From positions 310,001-374,000 of the forward strand of contig CAWJPW010000010.1 of the NCBI GenBank assembly GCA_963844845.1: a DNA stretch of 64,000 bases. The letters run 5' to 3'. Within the stretch, counting starts at the first letter, position 1; each line of letters starts with the position of its first letter. The translations under genes and the position numbers were made by a program. The stretch comes from CAWJPW01 sp963844845. Lineage in GTDB: Bacteria > Acidobacteriota > Thermoanaerobaculia > Thermoanaerobaculales > Sulfomarinibacteraceae. The notes beneath the pieces were generated by a model. It saw nothing but the letters and a program-made list of their open reading frames with translations. It had not been told where the DNA came from and ran no database searches. Shown here piece by piece: positions 1 to 8,268 of the stretch.

Positions 1-883
1 CCAGGGGGATGAGGTAGTAGATCGCCCGGTAGGCGAGGAGCACCGCGAGGGTCGTGCCCTCCCCCAGGACGGGATCCAGCAGCAGCATCACCACGCTCTC
101 GAAAACGCCGAGCCCACCGGGGACCTGGCTCAGCACCCCGCTGACCTGGGCCAGCACGAACACCGCAAGCAGGTGCGGGTAGCTCACCTGACCCCGCGGC
201 AGCAGCACCCATAGCACAGAGGCAGCCACTGACCAGTCGATGCTCGAGATCACGAGCTGAGCCAGCGCCAGGCGCGGACCCGGCAGCTCCAGCCGCCAGC
301 GGCCGATGTGCACCGTCCGCTTCCCCCGCAGACACAGCACGAGGTAGCCGGCCACCACCACCAGGAAGACCGGTGCGAGCAGCTGGGGATCGAAGCCCAG
401 GGAGGCGCTCGCGGGCACGACTCCGCCGCCCATCATCAGTGCGAACCCGGCGACGGTGAAGAGCCCGAGCCAGAACGTGAGGCCGTTGAAGGCCACCAGG
501 GTCGTGACCTCCAGGCCAGAGAGCCCCCACACCGAGTAGAGACGGTACCGTAGCGGGGCGCCCGAGAAGATGGCGAAGCCCATGTTGTGGCTGAAGGCAT
601 AGCCGAGGAAGGCGGCGAGGGCGGACCGTCGCCACGGCAGTGGCCTCTCCACGTAGCGCAGCGAGAGGGCGTCGTAGCAGGTGAGGACAAGGTAGCTGCC
701 GGCGGTGAGCGCCAGAGCCAGCACCAGTGCGGCCAGCGGCAGACGGTCCAGCTGGGTCAGCAGGTCGCGGTAGTGATAGCGGCCGAGCTCACGACGCAGG
801 ACCCACAACGCGAGCAGGAAGAGCCCCACCCCAAGGACAGGCGCGAGCCGCTGCAGCGTCGTCTTGCGCCGCGCGCCAGACAC
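1..883 (-). CDS. MprF-like membrane protein, N-terminal flippase-type domain (partial, runs off left edge)
   Basis: About 294 codons are visible; the 3' end lies beyond the window. The translation is very hydrophobic with at least six to seven membrane spans. It carries the pattern of the UPF0104/MprF N-terminal flippase domain: a YDALSLRYVERPLPW loop, then GYAFSHNMGFAIFSG, RYRLYSVWGLS, and PGGLGVFE near the visible end. In MprF this half translocates lysyl- or alanyl-phosphatidylglycerol, and a C-terminal synthase domain makes the lipid; whether that domain follows here cannot be seen. The GTG start directly follows the stop of the upstream GTPase gene (TGAGTG), so translation is probably coupled. 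Family call is good; substrate is inference. Confidence 0.82.
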   Translation of the reverse strand, partial: MSGARRKTTLQRLAPVLGVGLFLLALWVLRRELGRYHYRDLLTQLDRLPLAALVLALALTAGSYLVLTCYDALSLRYVERPLPWRRSALAAFLGYAFSHNMGFAIFSGAPLRYRLYSVWGLSGLEVTTLVAFNGLTFWLGLFTVAGFALMMGGGVVPASASLGFDPQLLAPVFLVVVAGYLVLCLRGKRTVHIGRWRLELPGPRLALAQLVISSIDWSVAASVLWVLLPRGQVSYPHLLAVFVLAQVSGVLSQVPGGLGVFESVVMLLLDPVLGEGTTLAVLLAYRAIYYLIPL

Positions 884-1858
884 TCAGACTCCTAGCTCGA
901 CGACGTCACGGTCGCAGAGCTCGTGGTCGCGAGCGACCTTCTGCCCGTCGATCCGGCCGCCCCAGAGGCGCGCATACTGCATCCGGTCGGCGAGGTCCTG
1001 GTGGATCTGGTAGGCGAGGTCGAGCACCGTGGAGCCCAGCGGCAGCACGAACGGCGTTCCCCGGTCGACAGGCTTGCCCGGCGGCTTGGTGTACACCCTC
1101 ACCAGCTGGAGCATGCGCCAGAGGCGCACCTTGAGCTCCTCCAGACCGCGGTGATGGCGCGCTGCCACCGCGGTGACGGGGAACTCCCCCTCGTACAGCT
1201 CTCTCAGAACACCCACGTCGCCGTCCCCCACCAGGTCAGTCTTGGTGACCACCAGCAACGAGATGAGCGGCGTGTCGCGGGGGTCGGAGTCCTCCGGCAG
1301 CGCCCCCACAAGCGGCATGTGCACCTCGGCGAGACGTTCGCGGAGCTCCTCGACGTCGGCGGGCACCGCAGGGGATGACGGATCCGCCAGCAGCAGGCAG
1401 GCGTCCGCACCCTGGACCACGTTGGGCAGCCAGGCGTCCATGTGCTCAGCGGTCACCGGAGGAAGATCCACCAGCTGGATCTGGATGTCCTCGAAAGCCA
1501 CCATGCCGGGCTGGGGGCGTGTGGTCGTGAACGGGTAGTCCGCGATGGCTGGCTCGGCCCGTGTCAGCACTGCCAGCAGCGTCGACTTGCCGCTGTTGGG
1601 GGGACCGAGCATCACCACCTGGGCCACTCCCTCGGGCTCCACGTGGATGACGTGGCTCCGCTTCGTGACCCGCCGCTCCTGCTCCTGCCGCAGCCTCGCC
1701 AGACGCCGCTTGATATCGGCCTGGAGCTTCTCCGTCCCCTTGTGCTTGGGGATGGTGACCAGCATCTCCTCCAGCGCCGCCTGCTTCTCCTCGAGAGTGC
1801 GCGCCGCGCGCAGCTTGCCCTCGGCCACCTTGTACTGGGGGGTGAGATTCGCCGGCAT
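884..1858 (-). CDS. TGS-domain GTPase of the Obg/DRG superfamily
   Basis: 324 aa. A charged N-terminal helical stretch (residues 15-65) precedes a G domain with P-loop GPPNSGKS (about 85-92), switch I region DYPFTTTRP (107-115), G3 DLPP in place of DxxG (131-134) and TKTD as G4. The C-terminal 70 residues form a TGS domain (TPFVLPLGSTVLDLAYQIHQDL region, ending in ELGV). This order is that of archaeal/eukaryotic DRG proteins and their bacterial relatives, thought to act with ribosomes or RNA. G3 departs from the canonical DxxG, which may affect hydrolysis. I chose the ATG where DRG-like similarity begins; the frame is open far upstream, but that extension looks like GC-driven noise. Confidence 0.85.
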   Translation of the reverse strand: MPANLTPQYKVAEGKLRAARTLEEKQAALEEMLVTIPKHKGTEKLQADIKRRLARLRQEQERRVTKRSHVIHVEPEGVAQVVMLGPPNSGKSTLLAVLTRAEPAIADYPFTTTRPQPGMVAFEDIQIQLVDLPPVTAEHMDAWLPNVVQGADACLLLADPSSPAVPADVEELRERLAEVHMPLVGALPEDSDPRDTPLISLLVVTKTDLVGDGDVGVLRELYEGEFPVTAVAARHHRGLEELKVRLWRMLQLVRVYTKPPGKPVDRGTPFVLPLGSTVLDLAYQIHQDLADRMQYARLWGGRIDGQKVARDHELCDRDVVELGV

Positions 1859-1966
1859 ACACCCGATTGTAGCGTCGTATCGATCCTCCCACCTGTGGGA
1901 ACTCCTGGACGGCGGCTCGGGTTCTCGGGAGTGGGCCCTCGCGACGGGTCCCGAAGGAGCCCCCGT

Positions 1967-2848
1967 ATGCGATCCACAGTTCTCCTCGCAGCTCTCGTCC
2001 TTTCCATCACCACCGGCGCCACGGCAGATGACGACATCACCAGCCGCATGGCCTCGGCTCACGCCGGCGACGTCCCCTCTCCCACCGCGGAGGCCACCAC
2101 AGAGCCGACGCAACCGGTCACCGCAGCCACGGTCACCTATGCCACCGTGAACGGGAAGGCTGTCACCGGCTACCTGGCCCGCCCGGTCGACGGCGCGGGA
2201 CCTTTCCCCGGCCTCATCGTGATCCACGAGTGGTGGGGGCTCAACGACAACATCCGCTCCGTCACCCGACGGCTCGCCGGCGAGGGTTACTCCGCTCTGG
2301 CAGTGGACCTCTACGGTGGCACTGTCGCCGATACCCCCGCGTCGGCCCGCACTCTCATGCAGGCGACGATGGGCAGCCCCGGCCCAGCACGGGAGAATCT
2401 GCACCAAGCGTACGACTACCTTACCAACGAGCTGCACGCTCCACGCGTGGGAGTGATCGGCTGGTGCTTCGGAGGAGGATGGGCGCTCCAGACGGCCATC
2501 ATGCTGCCGAAGCAGATCCAGGCCACGGTCATGTACTACGGCAAGGTAGAGACCGATCCCGACGTGCTCCGTCCCATCCGCGGCCCCCTGCTCGGCCTCT
2601 TCGGGGCCAACGACCACGCCATCCCGCCGAAGCGGGTTCAGGCCTTCAAGCAGGCCCTTGGAAGTGCAGGCGTGGACGCGGAGGTCGTCATCTACCCGGA
2701 CGTTGGGCACGCCTTCGCCAACCCTTCAGGAACCAGCTACGACCCCGCGGCCGCCGCCGATGCGTGGCGCCGCACGGTTGCGTTCCTGGCCGCAAATCTC
2801 GAGCCTGCTCCACCCTCGACGGCACCGCCCACCGAGGTGCATCCCTAG
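1967..2848 (+). CDS. Secreted dienelactone hydrolase family protein
   Basis: 293 aa with a cleavable signal peptide (about residues 1-20, ending GATA) and a low-complexity Thr/Pro linker to about residue 50. The alpha/beta-hydrolase core has the family's Cys-Asp-His triad: Cys167 in GWCFGGG, Asp216 in GANDHAIP and His248 in GHAF. VIHEWWGLN near residue 85-93 is the typical oxyanion-side motif. The start is fixed by AAGGAG just upstream and by the signal peptide. It diverges from the GTPase gene with about 108 bp between starts. Substrate is unknown; secreted DLH proteins hydrolyse lactones or esters. Confidence 0.9.
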   Translation: MRSTVLLAALVLSITTGATADDDITSRMASAHAGDVPSPTAEATTEPTQPVTAATVTYATVNGKAVTGYLARPVDGAGPFPGLIVIHEWWGLNDNIRSVTRRLAGEGYSALAVDLYGGTVADTPASARTLMQATMGSPGPARENLHQAYDYLTNELHAPRVGVIGWCFGGGWALQTAIMLPKQIQATVMYYGKVETDPDVLRPIRGPLLGLFGANDHAIPPKRVQAFKQALGSAGVDAEVVIYPDVGHAFANPSGTSYDPAAAADAWRRTVAFLAANLEPAPPSTAPPTEVHP

Positions 2849-3216
2849 CGGGACGCCCTCGGCTTGGCGCGGGCTGAAGGCTCGATGTCTCCCATCGTCG
2901 TCCGGCTCACGGGCGACGCCCGTCGCCGTTTCGTGCCTTCGTGCTCCTGACCGGACAGGAGGACGGGGCACTCCGGGGCACTAGTGTCCTGTTTGGGAAG
3001 TCCGATGTGCTATTCGGGGAGTCAACGCGGTTCCTGGCAAGGCGCAACGACGAAGTCGTAGCAACGCTACTTCGAGGAGGAGCAGCGCAGCCAGGGGTCG
3101 CGATGACAAGCGAATGGTCCATTGAGATTTTCCAAACAGGGTACCAGATCTCCGTCTCGCAACCCGGCTCCACACCGCGACGCCAACACGATCCGATATG
3201 CCATACTACGGACAGC
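2849..3216. other. Intergenic region holding a MITE-like element
   Basis: This 368-bp gap holds copy 1 of the 167-bp inverted-repeat element (2981-3147). The rest shows no gene I can support. The downstream sensor's frame is open through the element, but that part is repeat-derived. Confidence 0.6.
2981..3147. repeat. MITE-like inverted-repeat element, copy 1 of 3
   Basis: About 167 bp. The left end reads CTAGTGTCCTGTTTGG; the right end CCAAACAGGGTACCAG is a decayed version of the inverted CCAAACAGGACACTAG seen in copy 2. The middle carries the shared hairpins ACGAC-GAA-GTCGT-like and GTAGC-AAC-GCTAC followed by TTCGAGGAGGAG. It is the most diverged copy, with AACGACGAAG in place of GACGACGAAG. 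No transposase is encoded. Confidence 0.85.
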
Positions 3217-6200
3217 ATGCCGCGCCCCGATCCCCTGCGAACGTGGATTCTGTGCTGCGTGGCAGCGGTTGTCGCGCTGCCGATGCCTGCGTACGCCCAG
3301 TGGTACCCCACCCGGCACTTCTCCGTGCGCGAGGGGCTGGTGCAGTCGCAGGTCACCGGCGTCACCCAGGATGCCTACGGGTACCTCTGGTTCGCCACGT
3401 GGGGCGGCGTGTCCCGCTACGACGGTCGCCGGTTCATGAACCTGTCGGTACGGGACGGACTCCCGGACTCCCTTGTGAGCGCTGTCGCAGCCGACGCCCA
3501 CGGCAGTGTGTGGTTCGGCACCGACGCTGGCGGGCTCGCCCGCTGGGACGGGCGGGCACTGCGCAGCGTTCCGGGCCCGGAACCCGCCGAGCACCTGGCG
3601 GTCACCGCCCTGTCGTGCCTGCCTGACGGAAGCCTCCTGGTGGGGACCGAAGCCGGGCTCTGGCATCTGGCGGCGGGGAGCTACACGAGGCTCCACGACG
3701 AGCGGATCACGATGATGGTGACAGGGTCGAGCCTGTGGGTGCTGGCCGCCGACGGTGTGTTCCGGATGGCGAGTGGGCGGCTCGTCCCCGTGAGTCTTCC
3801 CAGCGAGCTAATCGACCGACGCATCACGGCCCTCACCGCCGACGGTGACCACCTCTGGATGTCGACCACCCAGGGGGCCCTCATAGACCTCTCCCCCGAC
3901 GGCTCGTTCGCGGCCTTCGCGACGCCGGTGACCAGGCCGCAGGTGCTGCTCGCCGACCCCCGGAGCGAGGGGCTCTGGTTGGGCAGCCGCGAGGGCCTCT
4001 GGCTGTTCGACGGCGCCGGGACGACCTCGCCGTATGCGCTGAGACCCAATACCCAGGCGGCCGAGGTGCGGGCGCTGGCCACGGACCACGAGGGAAGTCT
4101 GTGGATCGGAACCTGGGGCGAGGGCGTCTACCAGCATGTCACCGGGACCTTCGAGGTGTTCACTCAGGACACCGGGCTGCCTTCCTCGATGGTCTGGGGC
4201 CTCGTGGAGGACCGTGCCGGCTGTGTCTGGATGGCCACCTCCGAAGCCGGGGTGCGATCCTGGTGTCACGGCGCCTGGGGGCCTTCAATTACAAAGGCTG
4301 ACGGCCTTCCCAGCGACAGCACCCTGAGCATTCACCTGACGCCCGACGGCTCCCTGTGGATCGGTACTCGAGACGGCCTGTGTCAGCGTCACAAAGATGG
4401 CAGCCTGCGCGTGTGGAATGTGCTCAACGGGCTCCCCGATAATTACGTACGCGTGGTCTCGAGCGATCCCGCCGGACGGGTGTGGGTTGGAACGAACCGC
4501 GGTATCGCCCGCTTCGACGGTCGTCACTGGACCGCATGGACCGAGGCTGACGGCTTCCCCGACGACGTCATCCGGGGCATGGACTTCGACGCCTCTGGGC
4601 AGCTCTGGGTGGCAACCCACAGCGCCGGGGTGGTGCGCTTCGACGGCAAACGGTTCCACTCGATCACCACGGCAGAGGGTCTCCCTCACGACCGCGTGTG
4701 GTGCCTGATGGTCGACTCTCACAACCGAGTGGTAGCCGGCACCGACGCCGGCGTGTGGATCCACCCGCTTTCCGGGGGTGATGGAGACACCGTCGTCGAC
4801 ACCTCCGACGGTCTCCTCAACGCCAACATACTGGCGCTCGCGGAGGATCACGAAGGGTTCCTCTGGGTCGGATCGACGCACGGCGTTGCCCGCCTCACGC
4901 CGGATGGGAAGGTCGCTCGCGTCTTCACCGCAGACGACGGTCTCTCCGACAGCGAGGGCGCCGAGAACGCCACCCTGGTGGACCGTAGCGGCCGGGTCTG
5001 GCTCGGGATGGCCGACGGCATTACGTGCATCGATCCGGAGATGCTGCCACACAATCCCCACCCACCCCGCCTCGTGCTCGACCGTCTAATCGTGAACGGG
5101 CAACCCTGGGGGGCCCCGTTCCCGCTCTCCTCGGCAGTACCCGTGGCGGAGCCTCGTCTCGAGCTGGGACCCGCTACAACGGACCTGCGGTTCGAGTTCG
5201 CCGCCCTCAGCTTCCGATCACCCGAGAAGGTCCGCTACCGCTTCATGCTGGAAGGGCTCGACACCCGCGAGGTGGCGCCCACCGAGGACAATCACGTCGT
5301 CTACCGCCGCCCTCCACCGGGGGATTACCGGTTTCACATCGACGCCTGCAACGACGACGGCGTGTGGTCGCCATCGCCCCTTGCCGTGTCCTTCACGATC
5401 CGCCCTCCCTGGTACCGGACCACGGCGTTCCAGCTGCTCGCGGGTCTCCTTGCCGCCGGTCTCGTGCTCGGCTGGCTCCGAGCGCGGATGGCGGTGCAGC
5501 GCCGGCGCGAGGGCGAGCTGGAGACACAGGTGAGCTTGCGCACCACGGAGCTCGCCGAGGCCAACCAGCGCATCGTCGAGCAGAACCACCTCCTCGAGGA
5601 GCTGTCGCGGCGCGATCCCCTCACCGGGCTCATGAACCGACGCGCCCTGGCCGAGCAGCTGCCGGTCGAGATGGCCGTTCTCAAGCGGGAGGTAGTCCGA
5701 CCACGCAGCGATGCGTCCCCTCCGTTCAACGGAGCGGCGGTCTTCCTGCTCGACCTCGACTTCTTCAAGGAGGTCAACGACCGACACGGTCATGAGACCG
5801 GCGACCGCGTGCTCCGTCAGCTCGCCGACCGCATCAGCGCGCTCCTTCGCGAGGTGGATCTCGCCGTCCGCTGGGGTGGTGACGAGCTCCTGGTGCTCGC
5901 CCGCGGCCTCGACGCCACCGGGATGCAGCAGCTGGCCGCCCGGCTCATGAACGCGGTGGCCGCCACTCCCTTTGCCAGTGACGGTCGGGGCAGGATCCAC
6001 CTCACAACCTCCGTTGGCTTCGTGCCCTACCCTCTCGGTCAGCGCAGCTTCCTCGACCGCGATCAGTGGCAGCAGCTGGTGGAGCTTGCCGATCGTGCGC
6101 TCTACGTCGCCAAGGCACGCGGGCGGGCGCGGGCGTGCGGGATCGTGTGGCAGGACGACATCCCTCCCTCCCTGTCCGAGGCCGCCATCCTCCAGGCAGT

Positions 6201-6294
6201 CCTCGACGATCCGGAGCATCCGCCTGCCGGGCTCACCTTCGCCGAGGTCACGCTCCCGGTCGATCACGACGAGACCCCGGGGCTCTCGAGCTGA
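3217..6294 (+). CDS. Two-component-regulator-propeller sensor with diguanylate cyclase output
   Basis: 1025 aa. A signal peptide (about 1-28, ending AYAQ) is followed by some 12-14 propeller repeats of the form G-x-LWFGT/DGxGRVWVG (to about residue 600), a Y_Y_Y domain (about 650-730), one membrane span (about 731-757), a short coiled coil (ELETQVSLRTTELAEANQR region) and a GGDEF domain (about 795-970). The active-site signature reads GGDEL instead of GGDEF/GGEEF. DLDFFKEVND and RDPLTGLMNRR are intact, so cyclic-di-GMP synthesis is plausible. It resembles hybrid two-component propeller sensors with the histidine kinase replaced by a cyclase. The start at the signal peptide was preferred over the longer frame, which runs into repeat DNA. 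Confidence 0.93.
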   Translation: MPRPDPLRTWILCCVAAVVALPMPAYAQWYPTRHFSVREGLVQSQVTGVTQDAYGYLWFATWGGVSRYDGRRFMNLSVRDGLPDSLVSAVAADAHGSVWFGTDAGGLARWDGRALRSVPGPEPAEHLAVTALSCLPDGSLLVGTEAGLWHLAAGSYTRLHDERITMMVTGSSLWVLAADGVFRMASGRLVPVSLPSELIDRRITALTADGDHLWMSTTQGALIDLSPDGSFAAFATPVTRPQVLLADPRSEGLWLGSREGLWLFDGAGTTSPYALRPNTQAAEVRALATDHEGSLWIGTWGEGVYQHVTGTFEVFTQDTGLPSSMVWGLVEDRAGCVWMATSEAGVRSWCHGAWGPSITKADGLPSDSTLSIHLTPDGSLWIGTRDGLCQRHKDGSLRVWNVLNGLPDNYVRVVSSDPAGRVWVGTNRGIARFDGRHWTAWTEADGFPDDVIRGMDFDASGQLWVATHSAGVVRFDGKRFHSITTAEGLPHDRVWCLMVDSHNRVVAGTDAGVWIHPLSGGDGDTVVDTSDGLLNANILALAEDHEGFLWVGSTHGVARLTPDGKVARVFTADDGLSDSEGAENATLVDRSGRVWLGMADGITCIDPEMLPHNPHPPRLVLDRLIVNGQPWGAPFPLSSAVPVAEPRLELGPATTDLRFEFAALSFRSPEKVRYRFMLEGLDTREVAPTEDNHVVYRRPPPGDYRFHIDACNDDGVWSPSPLAVSFTIRPPWYRTTAFQLLAGLLAAGLVLGWLRARMAVQRRREGELETQVSLRTTELAEANQRIVEQNHLLEELSRRDPLTGLMNRRALAEQLPVEMAVLKREVVRPRSDASPPFNGAAVFLLDLDFFKEVNDRHGHETGDRVLRQLADRISALLREVDLAVRWGGDELLVLARGLDATGMQQLAARLMNAVAATPFASDGRGRIHLTTSVGFVPYPLGQRSFLDRDQWQQLVELADRALYVAKARGRARACGIVWQDDIPPSLSEAAILQAVLDDPEHPPAGLTFAEVTLPVDHDETPGLSS

Positions 6295-6432
6295 GCCCGT
6301 CCGAGCCGGCCACGTGACGCCGGGACAGGTCCGGTCGTCGACCCGCGGGATGGTGTTCTCGCGCTGCCGTTGACGCCCGCGGTGGAGCCCGCGGCCGGGC
6401 CGGCGGAGCGTCTTCGATCGTCCTACATGAAA

Positions 6433-6462
6433 GCAGGGCGGGGACACAGGTCCCCGCCCTGC
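6433..6462. terminator. Strong hairpin between convergent genes
   Basis: GCAGGGCGGGGAC, loop ACAG, GTCCCCGCCCTGC: a perfect 13-bp stem. It sits about 140 bp after the cyclase stop and 23 bp before the end of the convergent protease gene, so it can end transcription from both sides. There is no T-tract; a short A-rich stretch precedes it on the plus strand. Confidence 0.75.
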
Positions 6463-6485
6463 TCGAAATGGCTGGATACGGTGCT

Positions 6486-8084
6486 TCAGCTCACGCCGCA
6501 GGCCGCCCACGCCGCCGCCACGGTGCTCGCCGCCGAGGAGCCGTAGAGGTCGGTTGCGGCCTGCACGGTGGCGGCCCTGGCCCCGGCGAAGTCGGTCCCC
6601 GGCGTCATGTAGGCGGTGAGCGCCCGGTAGAAGACACGCTCGGCCTTGTCGAGGCCTATGGCGCCGACGCTCAGCCCCGAGGTGCGGTTCGTACCGCCGT
6701 GGGCGAGCAGGTAGAACACGTTGTTGGCCAGCCCCGAGGAGTAGTGCACGTCGAGTCCCGAGTAGTACTGGCTGTAGTTGTCGATGGAGTAACCGTCCTT
6801 GGTGGGATCGTCCATGTAGCGCAGGGCGTCGTTCGCCCGGTTGGGGGTGTAGACATCCTCGCCGATCCAGTAGTTCGGGATCTTGGAGGAGAACTGCGCG
6901 GCGTAGAACTCCACCGCGGTGCCGAAGATGTCGGAGATCGACTCGTTGAGGCCGCCCGGCTCGCCGCTGTAGGTGAGGTTGGCGGTGGCGGCGGTCACCC
7001 CGTGGGTCATCTCGTGGCCGGCGACGTCCAGCGACACCAGCGGCGACAGCACGCTGCCGTCACCGTCGCCGTAGGTCATGCACCGGCACGAGTCGGACCA
7101 GAACGCATTGTTGTAGCGCCGGCCGTAGTGCACCCGGCTGAGCGCGCCCTTGCCGTCGTTGTAGATGCCGTTGCGGCCAAAGGTGCTCTTGTAGAAATCG
7201 AAGGTCATGGCGGCGCCGAACGCGGCGTCGACGCCGGCGGTGGCGCGGTCGCCGTTGGTACCGTCGCCCCAGATGTCGTCGCTGTCGGTGAAGAGTGTGC
7301 CGCCGCCGGACTGGCGGTTCTTCATGTCGGTGGTCTGCGCGCCGCCCCGGACCAGGTCGGTCATGTCGTAGGTGCCGCTGACGTTCTCGGTGCTGAAGGA
7401 GACCTGGCCGGAGTAGAGGCTGAAGCCGGTGCCGATGGTGGCGGTGCCGGTGCCGCCCCCGCCGCCGCTCCCGGGCTTGCCGTGGCCGTTACCCTTGCCG
7501 GTGTGCAGGTTGTCGTAGGAGAGGAGGATCGCGCCGGAGTGGGCGTCCACGAAGGTAACCCAGTCCGCCGGGGCGGCGGCGCCGTCGTCGAGCAGGACGT
7601 TGACGCGCCACGCGAGGTGGGCCGCGTCGTTCCCGCGCTCCACGAAGACCATGAGCCTGGTGCGGGCGTCCGCCCCGCCCACCAGCCCGGCCCGGGCGAG
7701 GCCTGCGGCCACCGCATCGGCCTCGGCCACGGAGGGCTGAACATCCAATCCGCTCACCGGCCGCAGGGCGTCGGTGAGGCTGGCCACCCGTTCGCCCGCG
7801 TCGTCCACGTGGGTGATGAGCTGCCCCTCGAAGACCGGCAGGCCGCGGAAGCTCTGGTTGAAGCGGACATGGGCCTCGCCACGCTCGTCGACCACGACGC
7901 TGCGGACGTCGAGTGCAGTGTCCTCCGCCGCCTTGAGCTCACGCATGTGGGTCTGGAGAAAGGCCCGCGAGCTCGACACCGCCCGTTGGGCCAGCTCCGC
8001 GTTCGCCGCATTGTCCCGTGCTCCCATTCCGAGAGCTGGAACAGCCAGGGCCCCCGCCACCACGCACACCATCCACGACTTCAT
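6486..8084 (-). CDS. Secreted M4 (thermolysin-family) metalloprotease
   Basis: 532 aa preproenzyme. A signal peptide (about 1-20) is followed by an FTP/PepSY propeptide (to about residue 190) with the DxxG-type autoprocessing region and a Gly-rich linker. The catalytic domain carries HEMTH (about 357-361) and the third zinc ligand Glu in GGLNESISD (about 380). An active-site His in the C-terminal lobe is consistent with DVHYSSGLANNVFYLLA. AGGAGG before the ATG fixes the start. Extracellular neutral endopeptidase. Transcription starts from the promoter at 8154-8182. A 581-codon plus-strand frame over this gene is a shadow. Confidence 0.95.
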   Translation of the reverse strand: MKSWMVCVVAGALAVPALGMGARDNAANAELAQRAVSSSRAFLQTHMRELKAAEDTALDVRSVVVDERGEAHVRFNQSFRGLPVFEGQLITHVDDAGERVASLTDALRPVSGLDVQPSVAEADAVAAGLARAGLVGGADARTRLMVFVERGNDAAHLAWRVNVLLDDGAAAPADWVTFVDAHSGAILLSYDNLHTGKGNGHGKPGSGGGGGTGTATIGTGFSLYSGQVSFSTENVSGTYDMTDLVRGGAQTTDMKNRQSGGGTLFTDSDDIWGDGTNGDRATAGVDAAFGAAMTFDFYKSTFGRNGIYNDGKGALSRVHYGRRYNNAFWSDSCRCMTYGDGDGSVLSPLVSLDVAGHEMTHGVTAATANLTYSGEPGGLNESISDIFGTAVEFYAAQFSSKIPNYWIGEDVYTPNRANDALRYMDDPTKDGYSIDNYSQYYSGLDVHYSSGLANNVFYLLAHGGTNRTSGLSVGAIGLDKAERVFYRALTAYMTPGTDFAGARAATVQAATDLYGSSAASTVAAAWAACGVS

Positions 8085-8148
8085 CTGCGCCCTCCTCATG
8101 TCTCGCGCCAGGTTGTCGGTGAGGATCGCCCCCCAGGATTCTTGCTTT

Positions 8149-8213
8149 TCACGAGAATAGCTTTGCGACGCAGTCTTGTCAAATGCCTGGAACGAGGTTT
8201 TACATTCTCGTGA
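8149..8213. promoter_or_regulatory. Inverted repeat flanking the protease promoter (candidate operator)
   Basis: TCACGAGAAT (8149-8158) and its exact reverse complement ATTCTCGTGA (8204-8213) are separated by 45 bp. Between them lies the -35/-10 pair of the protease promoter. A perfect 10+10 bp inverted repeat around a promoter suggests two half-sites for a repressor or a looping regulator; this is inference. Confidence 0.5.
8154..8182 (-). promoter_or_regulatory. Sigma-70-type promoter for the M4 protease
   Basis: On the minus strand TTGACA (8177-8182) is followed after exactly 17 bp by TATTCT (8154-8159). The -35 is a perfect consensus and the -10 matches four of six positions. It is about 70 bp upstream of the protease ATG and is the best promoter in this part of the window. 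Confidence 0.75.
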
Positions 8214-8268
8214 CACAACGACACAAACAGCAAGGCGACAATGACTTGACCACGAGGAGACCTGACCC

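Noticed and set aside
6468..8213. A 581-codon plus-strand frame opposite the M4 protease
   Set aside because: Shadow of GC-rich codon bias. The minus strand encodes a complete protease with catalytic motifs, signal peptide and ribosome site.
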